Part shown: positions 1-6,303 of the stretch, piece after piece
Position numbering within the stretch: the first letter of the stretch is position 1
Layout: every line of letters begins with the position of its first letter
Program-made: the position numbers and the translations under genes
The notes under the pieces: model-generated
Seen by the model: the letters and a program-made list of their open reading frames with translations, nothing else
Told to the model about the DNA's origin: nothing
The model's database searches: none
NCBI GenBank assembly: GCA_030636765.1
Contig: DAOVWI010000100.1
Location: 1 to 7,765, forward strand
Source of the DNA: Gemmatimonadales bacterium
GTDB taxonomy: Bacteria > Gemmatimonadota > Gemmatimonadetes > Palauibacterales > Palauibacteraceae
Length of the DNA stretch: 7,765 nucleotides
Reading direction: 5' to 3'

Positions 1-897
1 AACGTCCTGGGCGGCTACGCGGAGATGTTGCAGGAAGGGACCTATGGCGGCCTCAGCGAGGAGCAACGCGGCGTGCTCGGCGCAATGGAGGAGCAGGTGG
101 GCGTGCTGCTCGAGCAGGTGAACCAACTGGTCGACCTGAGCCGTTACGAGGCGGGGGCCTATCGGATCCAGATCGAGGAGCTCTACGTGGTGGACCTCTG
201 CACGAGCCTCAAGCGCGCTTTCGAAGCGCTCGCCAGGCAGAAGGGCATTCGGCTCTCGTTCGAGCTCGACCCGAAGGCTCCCCGGACCATCTACGCGGAC
301 ATCGACAGGCTCCGCAACGAGGTGCTGAGCAATCTCCTGGGAAACTCCTTCAAGTTCACGGAAGCCGGCGGCCGGATCTCCGTCAGGATCCGCCCCGACG
401 ATTCGGTGGAAAGACCCGGTCAGCCGGTGCGCGGCGAGAGGGTCGTGATCGAGGTCTCCGACTCGGGCGTCGGTATCCCGGCAGACGAGTTGCCCCACGT
501 GTTCGACATGTACTACCAGGGCGAGAACGGCGTGCGCGCCAAGGGCAGCGGGATCGGCCTGGCAATCGCCAAAGAGATCGTCGAGGCACACGGCGGAGAG
601 ATCGCCGTCGAGAGCGAAGGCGGCCGCGGCGCCACCTTCCGGATCCGTCTTCCTGCCACAGCGCACACACGGGCGGCTCAGCCTGACACACGGGCGGCTC
701 AGCCTGATGGGCGCGCGGCTCACCCGGGCGCGCGGACCCTCGTGGGATCAGCGGCAAGGCACGGCGTTGCGGGGGAGCCGGCTGAGCCACGCGCACCGCC
801 CGATCCGGTCCATGCTCCCGACAAGCAGGCCACCGATGCTCCGGAGAAGCTGGCGGCCGCTGCACCGGAGAAGCTGGCAGCCGCTGCCAGCGAGTGA
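1..897 (+). CDS. Sensor histidine kinase, C-terminal part (5' end outside window)
   Basis: The reading frame is open from base 1, so the protein begins upstream; 298 residues are visible. The first ~55 visible residues are the end of the dimerisation/phosphoacceptor (HisKA) helices: 'NVLGGYAEML' is what normally follows the H-box, so the phosphorylated His lies just outside the window. A complete HATPase_c domain follows: N-box around visible residues 106-120 (NLLGNSFKFT), G1 'DSGVGIP' at 154-160, F-box 'FDMYYQ' at 168-173, and G2 'GSGIGLAIAKEIVEAHGG' at 182-199. The domain ends near residue 218 (FRIRLPA). It should bind ATP and phosphorylate a response regulator; the sensory part and partner are not in view. 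The last ~80 residues are unusual for the family: a Pro/Ala/Arg-rich tail with two sets of short tandem repeats. The kinase call is secure; the signal sensed is unknown. Confidence 0.93.
   Translation, partial: NVLGGYAEMLQEGTYGGLSEEQRGVLGAMEEQVGVLLEQVNQLVDLSRYEAGAYRIQIEELYVVDLCTSLKRAFEALARQKGIRLSFELDPKAPRTIYADIDRLRNEVLSNLLGNSFKFTEAGGRISVRIRPDDSVERPGQPVRGERVVIEVSDSGVGIPADELPHVFDMYYQGENGVRAKGSGIGLAIAKEIVEAHGGEIAVESEGGRGATFRIRLPATAHTRAAQPDTRAAQPDGRAAHPGARTLVGSAARHGVAGEPAEPRAPPDPVHAPDKQATDAPEKLAAAAPEKLAAAASE
666..728 (+). repeat. 21-bp tandem repeat in the kinase tail
   Basis: Two identical 21-base units (666-686 and 687-707, beginning CACACGGGCGGCTC) are followed by a diverged third copy (708-728). 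The unit is a whole number of codons and encodes the heptad-length peptide T-R-A-A-Q-P-D, then G-R-A-A-H-P-G. It lies immediately after the end of the ATPase domain. The exact identity of the first two units suggests recent duplication or slippage. Confidence 0.85.
838..885 (+). repeat. 24-bp tandem repeat at the kinase C terminus
   Basis: Two 24-base units (838-861 and 862-885) differ at only two third-codon positions. Each encodes A-P-E-K-L-A-A-A. A four-codon remnant (Ala-Ser-Glu-stop) follows. It is in frame with the kinase and forms its very end, separate in sequence from the 21-bp repeat upstream. Confidence 0.82.
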
Positions 898-911
898 CGC
901 CGGTCAGCTCG
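891..911. other. Imperfect hairpin spanning both stop codons of convergent genes
   Basis: CGAGTGAC (891-898) pairs with GTCA plus CTCG (903-906 and 908-911) around a GCCG loop, with one bulged base at 907: eight pairs in all. The kinase TGA (895-897) and the tonB stop (904-906 on the other strand) both lie in the stem. There is no T-tract on either side, so it is not a canonical intrinsic terminator. It may still slow or protect 3' ends in both directions. It could also be chance in GC-rich DNA. Confidence 0.35.
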
Positions 912-1620
912 GATCGGCGGAGGTCGCCTGACCCTCCTCCGGACGATCGGCGAACTGGAACTCGAAGCGAATCTGCTGCGCGGCCCACACGCCCACCGGC
1001 CGATTCTGATTGTACGCCGGCCGGAACCTCATCTGATCGGCGACGTCCTGCGCGATCCGGTCCAGCGACTGAAACCCGCTGGATCGTCGAAGCTGTAGCT
1101 TGACCGGCCTCCCCGTCTCGTCGACGAACAGCCACAGAAGCACGACGCCCTCGACGCCCTCGATGCCCTCCTCCTTGAGCTCGGTCAGGTACTCCGCCTC
1201 CAGCAAGCGAACGAGCTCGCCGGCGTTCATCAGCTTCGGCGGCGTGTCGTGCGGGATGAACGGGGGGACCCACTCGGGCTCCTCGACCGGCGCCACCGAC
1301 GCCACCGTCGGCACGGCAGGACGAAGGATCAGTGGTGGAAGGTCCGGCAGCTCCACCGCGGGAGGCACAATCTCGTAGGCATCCTCCGCAGGTGGCAGGC
1401 GTACGAGCTCGGTCGGCGTTTCCAGGGTCGCCGAGATGCGAGCCGAGAAGCGCGGAAGAACGACCAGAAGCACGACGATGTGAAGCGCGATGGAGACGGC
1501 CACGCCGGCAGCGAGCGCGCGGCGATAGGCCACGTGCTCCTTGGCGACCGCACGCTCCAGCTGCAGCAGCCCCTCCAGCTCCGGCGGCGCGCCCGACTCG
1601 GTTTCTCTCCCATCCTCCAT
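904..1620 (-). CDS. Energy transducer TonB family protein
   Basis: 238 residues. A ~34-residue charged N-terminal segment precedes one membrane helix (about 35-56) that contains S43 and H47, the SxxxH motif by which TonB proteins couple to ExbB/ExbD. A Pro-rich periplasmic linker (about 65-130: LPPAED, VPPAVELPDLPP, PPFIPHDTPPK) follows. Residues ~135-223 form a TonB C-terminal domain with the usual pattern: strand with VDETGRPV, RRSSGFQSLDRIA, MRFRPAYNQNRPVGVW, final IRFEFQF. By family it transmits proton-motive force to outer-membrane receptors; no exbB, exbD or receptor is in the window. ATG at 1620 was chosen because GGGGGAGG lies six bases upstream. The frame stays open far upstream, but that stretch crosses the AT-rich promoter and lies antisense to pcm. 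The long cytoplasmic leader and short linker differ from E. coli TonB. The family is secure; the receptor is unknown. Confidence 0.9.
   Translation of the reverse strand: MEDGRETESGAPPELEGLLQLERAVAKEHVAYRRALAAGVAVSIALHIVVLLVVLPRFSARISATLETPTELVRLPPAEDAYEIVPPAVELPDLPPLILRPAVPTVASVAPVEEPEWVPPFIPHDTPPKLMNAGELVRLLEAEYLTELKEEGIEGVEGVVLLWLFVDETGRPVKLQLRRSSGFQSLDRIAQDVADQMRFRPAYNQNRPVGVWAAQQIRFEFQFADRPEEGQATSADPS
1144..1170. repeat. 9-bp triplet repeat inside tonB
   Basis: Three consecutive 9-base units (GACGCCCTC, GACGCCCTC, GATGCCCTC) encode, on the minus strand, E-G-V, E-G-V and E-G-I. They are in frame at the beginning of the TonB C-terminal domain, just before its first strand. Probably a small in-frame slippage tract. 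Confidence 0.6.
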
Positions 1621-1626
1621 CTCCAG

Positions 1627-1634
1627 CCTCCCCC
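1627..1634 (-). promoter_or_regulatory. Ribosome binding site of tonB
   Basis: On the minus strand this reads GGGGGAGG, six bases before the ATG at 1620. It decides the start against longer in-frame versions running back through the intergenic region. Confidence 0.75.
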
Positions 1635-1650
1635 AAAGGCGACGAGAACC

Positions 1651-1690
1651 AAGAGATACACTATTATCCCAATGATAATATATGTAAACG
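1651..1690. promoter_or_regulatory. AT-rich divergent promoter/operator between tonB and pcm
   Basis: This is the only AT-rich island in the window. It contains a perfect 7-bp inverted repeat, TATTATC (1662-1668) and GATAATA (1674-1680), around CCAAT. Each arm holds GATAAT, five of six matches to a sigma-70 -10 box, one per strand. On the minus strand the hexamer (1668 down to 1663) is preceded by TGG, giving an extended -10 and a predicted start near 1656, about 36 bases before tonB. On the plus strand the hexamer at 1674-1679 would start transcription near 1686, about 43 bases before pcm. No good -35 is visible for either (minus-strand TTTACA is spaced only 14 bases away). TACA (1657-1660) and TGTA (1683-1686) extend the dyad imperfectly. 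Promoter function is inferred; the repeat is directly visible. Confidence 0.55.
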
Positions 1691-1716
1691 AGCGTAGGAC
1701 ACGAGGTGAGCAGGGC

Positions 1717-1723
1717 GGGAGGG
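1717..1723 (+). promoter_or_regulatory. Ribosome binding site of pcm, selecting the GTG at 1729
   Basis: GGGAGGG ends five bases before the GTG at 1729, ideal spacing. It abuts the in-frame GTG at 1723 too closely for that codon. The in-frame ATG at 1672 has no Shine-Dalgarno sequence and lies within the promoter dyad. Confidence 0.6.
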
Positions 1724-1728
1724 TGTCC

Positions 1729-2481
1729 GTGCAGCGATTCGCAGAGGGACCGATCAGCCGGCTGTTGCCCGCCGCCCTCGGCATCCTCTTCGTCTCGGGA
1801 CCGGTCGTCGCCCCGCCGGTCCAGGAAGGGGACGCGTTCCGCGAGGCCCGGGAGCGGATGGTGCGCGAGCAGATCGCCTCCCCCGCCCTCGGTGAGTATG
1901 CCGTGGAAGACGGGCGCGTCCTCGGCGCGATGCGGACGGTTCCGCGACACCTCTTCGTCCCCCCCGATCTCCTCGAATTGGCCTACGCCGACCGGCCGCT
2001 GCCAATCGGACACGGCCAGACCATCTCTCAGCCCTACATCGTCGCGGCCATGACCGAGCTCCTCCAGGTCGGGCCGGACGACAGGGTCCTGGAGATCGGG
2101 ACGGGATCCGGCTACCAGGCAGCCGTGTTGGCCGAGATCGTCGGAAAGGTCCTCACAATCGAGATCGTCGAGCCCCTCGCCGAGGACGCGCGGGAGCGGC
2201 TGCGGCGCTTGGGCTACGACAACGTCGAGGTGCGGCGGGGCGACGGGTACTACGGCTGGGAGGAGAAGGCGCCCTTCCAGGGGATCATCGTCACGGCCGC
2301 GGCCAGCCACATCCCGCCGCCGCTTCTCGAGCAGCTCCAGCCGGGGGCGCGAATGGTGATCCCGGTCGGTCCGCCTCTGCAGGTACAGATGCTGATGCTG
2401 ATCGAGAAGCACCTGGATGGACGCATCGTCCAGCGCAGCCTGATGCCCGTCCGCTTCGTACCGTTCACGCGAAACGAGTGA
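1729..2481 (+). CDS. pcm: Protein-L-isoaspartate O-methyltransferase with N-terminal hydrophobic leader
   Basis: 250 residues from the GTG at 1729. Family function: transfer of a methyl group from AdoMet to abnormal L-isoaspartyl residues, starting repair of aged proteins. Visible signatures: MVREQIA near 44-50, RHLFVP near 73-78, the active-site segment GQTISQPYIVAAM (96-108), AdoMet motif I VLEIGTGSGYQ (120-130), the motif II region around EIVEP (145-149), GDGYYGW (171-177), and FQGIIVTAA (183-191). It ends with QPGARMVIPVG and VRFVPF, typical of the family. Unlike cytosolic E. coli Pcm (~208 residues), it has a ~35-residue extension with basic residues and a hydrophobic stretch (LLPAALGILFVSGPVVA, about 12-28). 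This looks like a signal peptide or membrane anchor, though Pro-Pro after VVA makes cleavage uncertain. The stop overlaps the next gene's start by four bases (GTGA). The start codon is the least certain element; 1723 (GTG) or 1672 (ATG) are alternatives. Confidence 0.88.
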   Translation: MQRFAEGPISRLLPAALGILFVSGPVVAPPVQEGDAFREARERMVREQIASPALGEYAVEDGRVLGAMRTVPRHLFVPPDLLELAYADRPLPIGHGQTISQPYIVAAMTELLQVGPDDRVLEIGTGSGYQAAVLAEIVGKVLTIEIVEPLAEDARERLRRLGYDNVEVRRGDGYYGWEEKAPFQGIIVTAAASHIPPPLLEQLQPGARMVIPVGPPLQVQMLMLIEKHLDGRIVQRSLMPVRFVPFTRNE

Positions 2482-4949
2482 CACCCGGACGGGAACGTCT
2501 GGCGCTCCACCTCGCGATCCTGCTCGTCAGCGCGGTGGGCATCGCCTACGAGATCGCCCTGATGCGGGTGCTTTCGGTCGCGCAGTGGCACCACTTCGCC
2601 TACATGATCATCAGCGTCGCCATGCTCGGCTTCGCTGCTAGCGGAACGGCGGTCGCCCTCCTTCGCGATCGGCTCGAGGGGAAGGAGAGGCCGCTCCTCG
2701 CGGCGGGTGCCCTTCTCCTCACGGCGAGCCTCGTGGCATGCTACGCGCTCAGCCAGCGGGTGCCGTTCGAGACGTTCCGGCTCGCGACGGAGCCGGCGCA
2801 GCTGCGCTATCTGCTCGCCCTGTACCTCATCCTTGCGGTCCCCTTCTTCCTCGTCTCGTGGTGCATCATGCTCGGCTTTCTGCTCGAGCCTCGCCGCATC
2901 GGCCGCATCTACTTCCTCAACATGCTGGGTTCCGGGCTCGGAGCCGCCGGTATCGTGGCACTTCTGTTTCGCGTCGACCCGGCCGACGTCCCCTACGTCC
3001 TTACCTTGCCGGCGGCCCTGGCTTTCTTGCTGACCGCGCTGGGCCGGCCGCGCCTCTGGCTCGCCGGGCTCGCCCTGCCCGCAGGCCTCCTCCTGCTGAC
3101 AGGCCGGCAGCCGATTCGCCTCTCCGAGTACAAGGGGCTCTCCTATGCCCTGCAGCTTCCGGGCGCGAGGGTCGTGGCCGAAGAGAGGAGCCCCCTGGCA
3201 GTCGTAACCGCGGTCGCGTCACGCGCGATCCGCGAGACGCCCGGCCAGCTCTCGGGATACCCGATGCGGGAACTGGGTGCTCTTCCCGAGCAGGTCGGGC
3301 TCTACTTCGACGGAGGAGCGGTCTCGGTGGTCAGCCGCTTCGACGGGTCGCTGGAGCGGTTCGCTTTTCTCGATTTCGTCACCGGAGCCCTCCCGTACCG
3401 CCTCGTCGAGCGACCGAAGGTGGCGGTCGTCGGGGCCGGCGGCGGCATCGAGGTGCTGAGCGCGCTCCGTCACGGGGCGGAGCACGTTACGGCCATCGAG
3501 GTCGATCCGAGCGTGTTCCATCTGATGAGGACCGAGCTTCGGGAGTTCTCGGGAGCACTCTACGAGCGAGGCGACGTCACGCCGGTCCACGCCGAGGGAC
3601 GCCGTTTTCTGGAGACGCAGGCCGACGGGACCTTCGATCTGATCCAGGTGGCGCTTCTCGATTCCTTCAACGCATCAGCCGCAGGCGTCCACGCGCTGAG
3701 CGAGAGCTACCTGTACACGACTGAGGCGCTGGAGCTCTACCTCCGAAAGCTCTCTCCAGCCGGGGTGCTCTCGATTACCCGGTGGCTCAAGACGCCGCCA
3801 CGCGACGCGATCAAGCTCTTCGCGACCATGGTGGAGGCGGCCGAGCGCTCCGGAATCAATGACCCGAGACGACACCTGGCGTTCATCCGTTCCTGGAACA
3901 CAGGCACGCTGATCCTCTCAAGCTCGCCGCTCACCGAAGGCCAGTTGGCCGCGGTGCGGAGCTTCGGGGAGGAGCGCGGATTCGACGTGTCCTATCTGCC
4001 GGGCATCGGGCCGGAGGAGGCGAACCGCTTCACCGTTCTGGAGCAGCCGCTCTACTACGAAGCGGCACAAAGACTCCTCTCGAAGGAGCGCTCCGATCTC
4101 TTCCGGGAGTACGCCTTCAACGTCCGGCCGGCGACCGACGATCGCCCCTACTTCTCCCGTTTCTTCCGCTGGCGCTCCCTCCCTCGCTTCATCGCGGCAT
4201 CGCGGGGCGGATGGTTCAACTTCGTCGAATGGGGATACGTGGCTCTGGTTGCCACGATAACCCAGGCCGCCCTCGCGGGTCTGTTCGTCGTGCTGCTCCC
4301 GCTGCTGATCTTCTCCCGTGGTGAGCAGGGGGCCGAAAGAGGCGGCGTGATGCTCTATTTCGCGGCGCTCGGCTTCGCCTACATGTTCCTGGAGATCGCC
4401 TTTATCCAGCGCTTCATGCTCTTTCTGGCGTATCCGGTCTATGCCGTCTCGGTCGTGCTGACCGCGTTCCTGGTCTTCTCGGGCGTCGGCAGCTACGTGG
4501 CGGATCGCCGGCTGCGCGCCGGCCAGTCGGCGGGCGCGCGCCGGCTGGTCCGAGGCGCCGTTCTGCTCATTGCGGCGCTCGGCGTTCTGTACATCCTTCT
4601 GCTCCCTCCGGCGTTCCGGGCCGCCGCGGGCTGGCCGGACGCCGCGCGCGTGGCCTCCAGCCTGCTCCTCCTCGCTCCACTCGCCTTCCTGATGGGGATC
4701 CCCTTCCCGGTCGGCCTGCAGCTGACCTCGAACGCCCGGCCGTCACTGGTGCCGTGGGCGTGGGGCCTGAACGGCGCCGCCTCCGTTCTGGGCGCGACCC
4801 TCGCCACGCTGACCGCGATCCACATCGGCTTTCGCGCCGTCGTGCTCTTCGCCCTCGGCTTCTACGCCGTAGCCGCTCTGGCGCTCGCCAGACTGACGCC
4901 GGCGACGACGTTGGCGCGAGAACGCGCCGACGGTGGTTACGCGCCGTAG
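2478..4949 (+). CDS. Spermidine-synthase-like protein embedded between two membrane domains
   Basis: 823 residues. The N-terminal ~210 residues contain about seven hydrophobic helices (near 10-30, 35-62, 73-92, 110-135, 147-165, 172-188, 192-208). A soluble Rossmann domain (~210-565) resembles spermidine synthase: VAVVGAGGGIEV (315-326), AIEVDPS (339-345), FDLIQVALLDSF (386-397), LSPAGVLSITRW, then PATDDRPYFSRFF (551-563), a motif I recall from membrane spermidine-synthase-like proteins. About six or seven more helices fill ~588-805. It belongs with predicted spermidine synthases carrying membrane domains, not with SpeE proper (~290 residues). The Asp of the SpeE GGGDGG motif is Gly here, and the DSTDP-like loop reads DSFNA: the first Asp (D395) is kept, the second is lost. 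Aminopropyl transfer is therefore doubtful; another AdoMet-type or polyamine-related role is possible. The GTG start overlaps the pcm stop, with no strong Shine-Dalgarno, suggesting translational coupling. Function unproven. Confidence 0.85.
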   Translation: MTPGRERLALHLAILLVSAVGIAYEIALMRVLSVAQWHHFAYMIISVAMLGFAASGTAVALLRDRLEGKERPLLAAGALLLTASLVACYALSQRVPFETFRLATEPAQLRYLLALYLILAVPFFLVSWCIMLGFLLEPRRIGRIYFLNMLGSGLGAAGIVALLFRVDPADVPYVLTLPAALAFLLTALGRPRLWLAGLALPAGLLLLTGRQPIRLSEYKGLSYALQLPGARVVAEERSPLAVVTAVASRAIRETPGQLSGYPMRELGALPEQVGLYFDGGAVSVVSRFDGSLERFAFLDFVTGALPYRLVERPKVAVVGAGGGIEVLSALRHGAEHVTAIEVDPSVFHLMRTELREFSGALYERGDVTPVHAEGRRFLETQADGTFDLIQVALLDSFNASAAGVHALSESYLYTTEALELYLRKLSPAGVLSITRWLKTPPRDAIKLFATMVEAAERSGINDPRRHLAFIRSWNTGTLILSSSPLTEGQLAAVRSFGEERGFDVSYLPGIGPEEANRFTVLEQPLYYEAAQRLLSKERSDLFREYAFNVRPATDDRPYFSRFFRWRSLPRFIAASRGGWFNFVEWGYVALVATITQAALAGLFVVLLPLLIFSRGEQGAERGGVMLYFAALGFAYMFLEIAFIQRFMLFLAYPVYAVSVVLTAFLVFSGVGSYVADRRLRAGQSAGARRLVRGAVLLIAALGVLYILLLPPAFRAAAGWPDAARVASSLLLLAPLAFLMGIPFPVGLQLTSNARPSLVPWAWGLNGAASVLGATLATLTAIHIGFRAVVLFALGFYAVAALALARLTPATTLARERADGGYAP

Positions 4950-4959
4950 GCGAGCTCGG

Positions 4960-4967
4960 GGAGGGGA
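4960..4967 (+). promoter_or_regulatory. Ribosome binding site of the NCS2 permease
   Basis: GGAGGGGA ends five bases before the ATG at 4973, inside the 23-base gap after the preceding stop. It fixes the start at MLQRYFKL, matching the usual beginning of the family. The longer open frame upstream lies inside the preceding gene. Confidence 0.8.
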
Positions 4968-4972
4968 GCGCG

Positions 4973-6262
4973 ATGCTGCAGCGGTACTTCAAGCTGGCCG
5001 AGCACGGGACGGACGTCCGTACGGAGCTGCTCGCCGGGATCACGACCTTCCTCACGATGGCGTACATCCTCTTCGTCAACCCCGCGATCCTGGCCGAAAC
5101 GGGCATGGACCAGGGTGCCGTCTTCGTGGCCACGTGCGGAGCCGCGATCGTGGGCACGCTGATCATGGGACTGTACGCCAACTACCCTATCGCGCTCGCG
5201 CCGGGCATGGGCCTCAACGCCTACTTCGCGTACACGGTGGTTCTCACCCTCGGCTACCGGTGGCAGGTCGCGCTCGGAGCGGTCTTCGTGTCGGGCGTCC
5301 TGTTCATCCTCCTCAGCCTGCTACGGGTCCGGCAGTACGTGATCAATTCGGTGCCGGGCACGCTGAAGCTGGCTATCTCGGCCGGAATCGGCCTCTTTCT
5401 CGGAGTCATCGCCCTGCAGAACGCCGGGATCGTCGTCGGCCATCCCACGACGCTGGTAACCCTGGGCGACATGCGTCGCCCCGAGCCCGCCCTCGCGCTT
5501 CTGGGCTTCGCGCTGATCGCTGCGCTGGTGCGGCGGAAGGTGCCCGGCGCCGTCATCATTGGTATCTTGGTTGTAACGGCGCTGGGGCTGCCGCTGGGGC
5601 TGGCGAGCTTCCAGGGAGTCGTCGCGCCCCCGCCGGATCCCCGGCCGACGTTTCTGGCTCTCGACGTCGGCGCGACGTTCGAGATCGGTTTCGTGACCGT
5701 GATCTTCACCTTCTTCTTCGTGGACCTGTTCGATACGGCCGGCACGCTGATCGGGGTCGCGCACCGCGCCGGACTGCTGGATCGGGAGGGCAACCTCCCG
5801 AGGCTGAGCCGGGCGCTCCTGGCCGACAGCTCGGCGACGGTCGTGGGGTCGGTGCTCGGCACGTCGACCGTTACGAGCTACATCGAGAGCGCGGCGGGAA
5901 CGAACGTGGGCGGGCGCACGGGACTCACCGCCGTGGTCGTTGCGGCGCTTTTCGGCCTGGCGCTCTTCTTCGCCCCGCTCGCGGCCATGATCCCCGCCTA
6001 CGCGACGGCCGGCGCGCTGCTCTTCGTGGCCGCCCTGATGGCCCGCGGCTTCGCGGAGATCGACTGGGAGGACGTGACCGAGTACGGCCCGGCTGTCATC
6101 GCGGCGATCGCGATGCCGCTCACGTTCTCGATCGCCACCGGCATCGGATTCGGGTTCATCGCGTACACCGCGAGCAAGCTGCTGAGCGGCAGACTACGCG
6201 AGATCAGTCCCGCGGTGGTGGTGATCTCGCTGCTGTTCGCCCTGAAGTTCGCCATCTCATGA
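4973..6262 (+). CDS. NCS2 family purine (adenine/guanine/hypoxanthine) permease, AzgA type
   Basis: 429 residues, a normal length for this family of inner-membrane, proton-coupled purine base importers. It opens with a short amphipathic segment and RTELLAGITTFLTMAYILFVNP, typical of the AzgA/GhxP/PbuG branch. Signature segments: GMGLNAYFAY (78-87), FVDLFDTAGTLIGVA (249-263), and DSSATVVGSVLGTSTVTSYIESAAG (285-309). N82, D251, D254 and E305 correspond to the Asn, the two Asp spaced by three and the Glu implicated in purine binding in AzgA of Aspergillus nidulans. Most of the remainder is hydrophobic, consistent with 12-14 membrane segments. It lies 23 bases after the spermidine-synthase-like gene, so co-transcription is likely. 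The exact base transported cannot be read from sequence. No purine-metabolism gene or purine riboswitch is visible nearby. Confidence 0.93.
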   Translation: MLQRYFKLAEHGTDVRTELLAGITTFLTMAYILFVNPAILAETGMDQGAVFVATCGAAIVGTLIMGLYANYPIALAPGMGLNAYFAYTVVLTLGYRWQVALGAVFVSGVLFILLSLLRVRQYVINSVPGTLKLAISAGIGLFLGVIALQNAGIVVGHPTTLVTLGDMRRPEPALALLGFALIAALVRRKVPGAVIIGILVVTALGLPLGLASFQGVVAPPPDPRPTFLALDVGATFEIGFVTVIFTFFFVDLFDTAGTLIGVAHRAGLLDREGNLPRLSRALLADSSATVVGSVLGTSTVTSYIESAAGTNVGGRTGLTAVVVAALFGLALFFAPLAAMIPAYATAGALLFVAALMARGFAEIDWEDVTEYGPAVIAAIAMPLTFSIATGIGFGFIAYTASKLLSGRLREISPAVVVISLLFALKFAIS

Positions 6263-6275
6263 TCTTGCTGACAGC

Positions 6276-6294
6276 CGGCGCCACTGGAGCGCCG
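6276..6294 (+). other. Small hairpin in the gap before the malic enzyme gene
   Basis: CGGCGC (6276-6281) pairs perfectly with GCGCCG (6289-6294) around a seven-base loop. There is no T-run after it, so it is unlikely to terminate transcription by itself. It ends two bases before the ribosome binding site of the next gene. It may affect translation or mark an intercistronic processing point, or be chance. Confidence 0.3.
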
Positions 6295-6296
6295 AT

Positions 6297-6303
6297 GGAG
6301 AGA
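6297..6303 (+). promoter_or_regulatory. Ribosome binding site of the malic enzyme gene
   Basis: GGAGAGA lies three bases before the ATG at 6307; its core GGAG is six bases away. It supports the ATG at 6307 over the in-frame ATG at codon 16. Confidence 0.65.

Noticed and set aside
666..885. CRISPR-like repeats.
   Set aside because: The units are directly abutting, in frame with a protein and lack spacers.
383..1636. Minus-strand 417-codon open frame across the kinase 3' half and tonB.
   Set aside because: It is out of frame with tonB, extremely Arg/Gly/Pro-rich and without motifs; tonB in another frame explains the region.
1662..1680. Fur box controlling tonB.
   Set aside because: The GATAAT-type hexamers are present, but they point outward around a 5-base spacer; the Fur consensus has GATAAT first and ATTATC last. 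AT content alone explains the resemblance.
1249..1728. N-terminal extension of pcm to an ATG at 1249.
   Set aside because: It lies antisense to tonB and crosses the promoter island; the family begins near the MVREQIA segment plus a short leader.
1621..2484. N-terminal extension of tonB upstream of the ATG at 1620, to a possible start at 2484.
   Set aside because: It would run antisense through the whole of pcm and through the AT-rich promoter, and the ATG at 1620 has an excellent ribosome binding site.
2738..3724. Plus-strand 328-codon frame inside the spermidine-synthase-like gene.
   Set aside because: It is an Arg/Ala/Pro-rich shadow in another frame, with no motif; the overlapping frame has clear membrane segments and Rossmann motifs.
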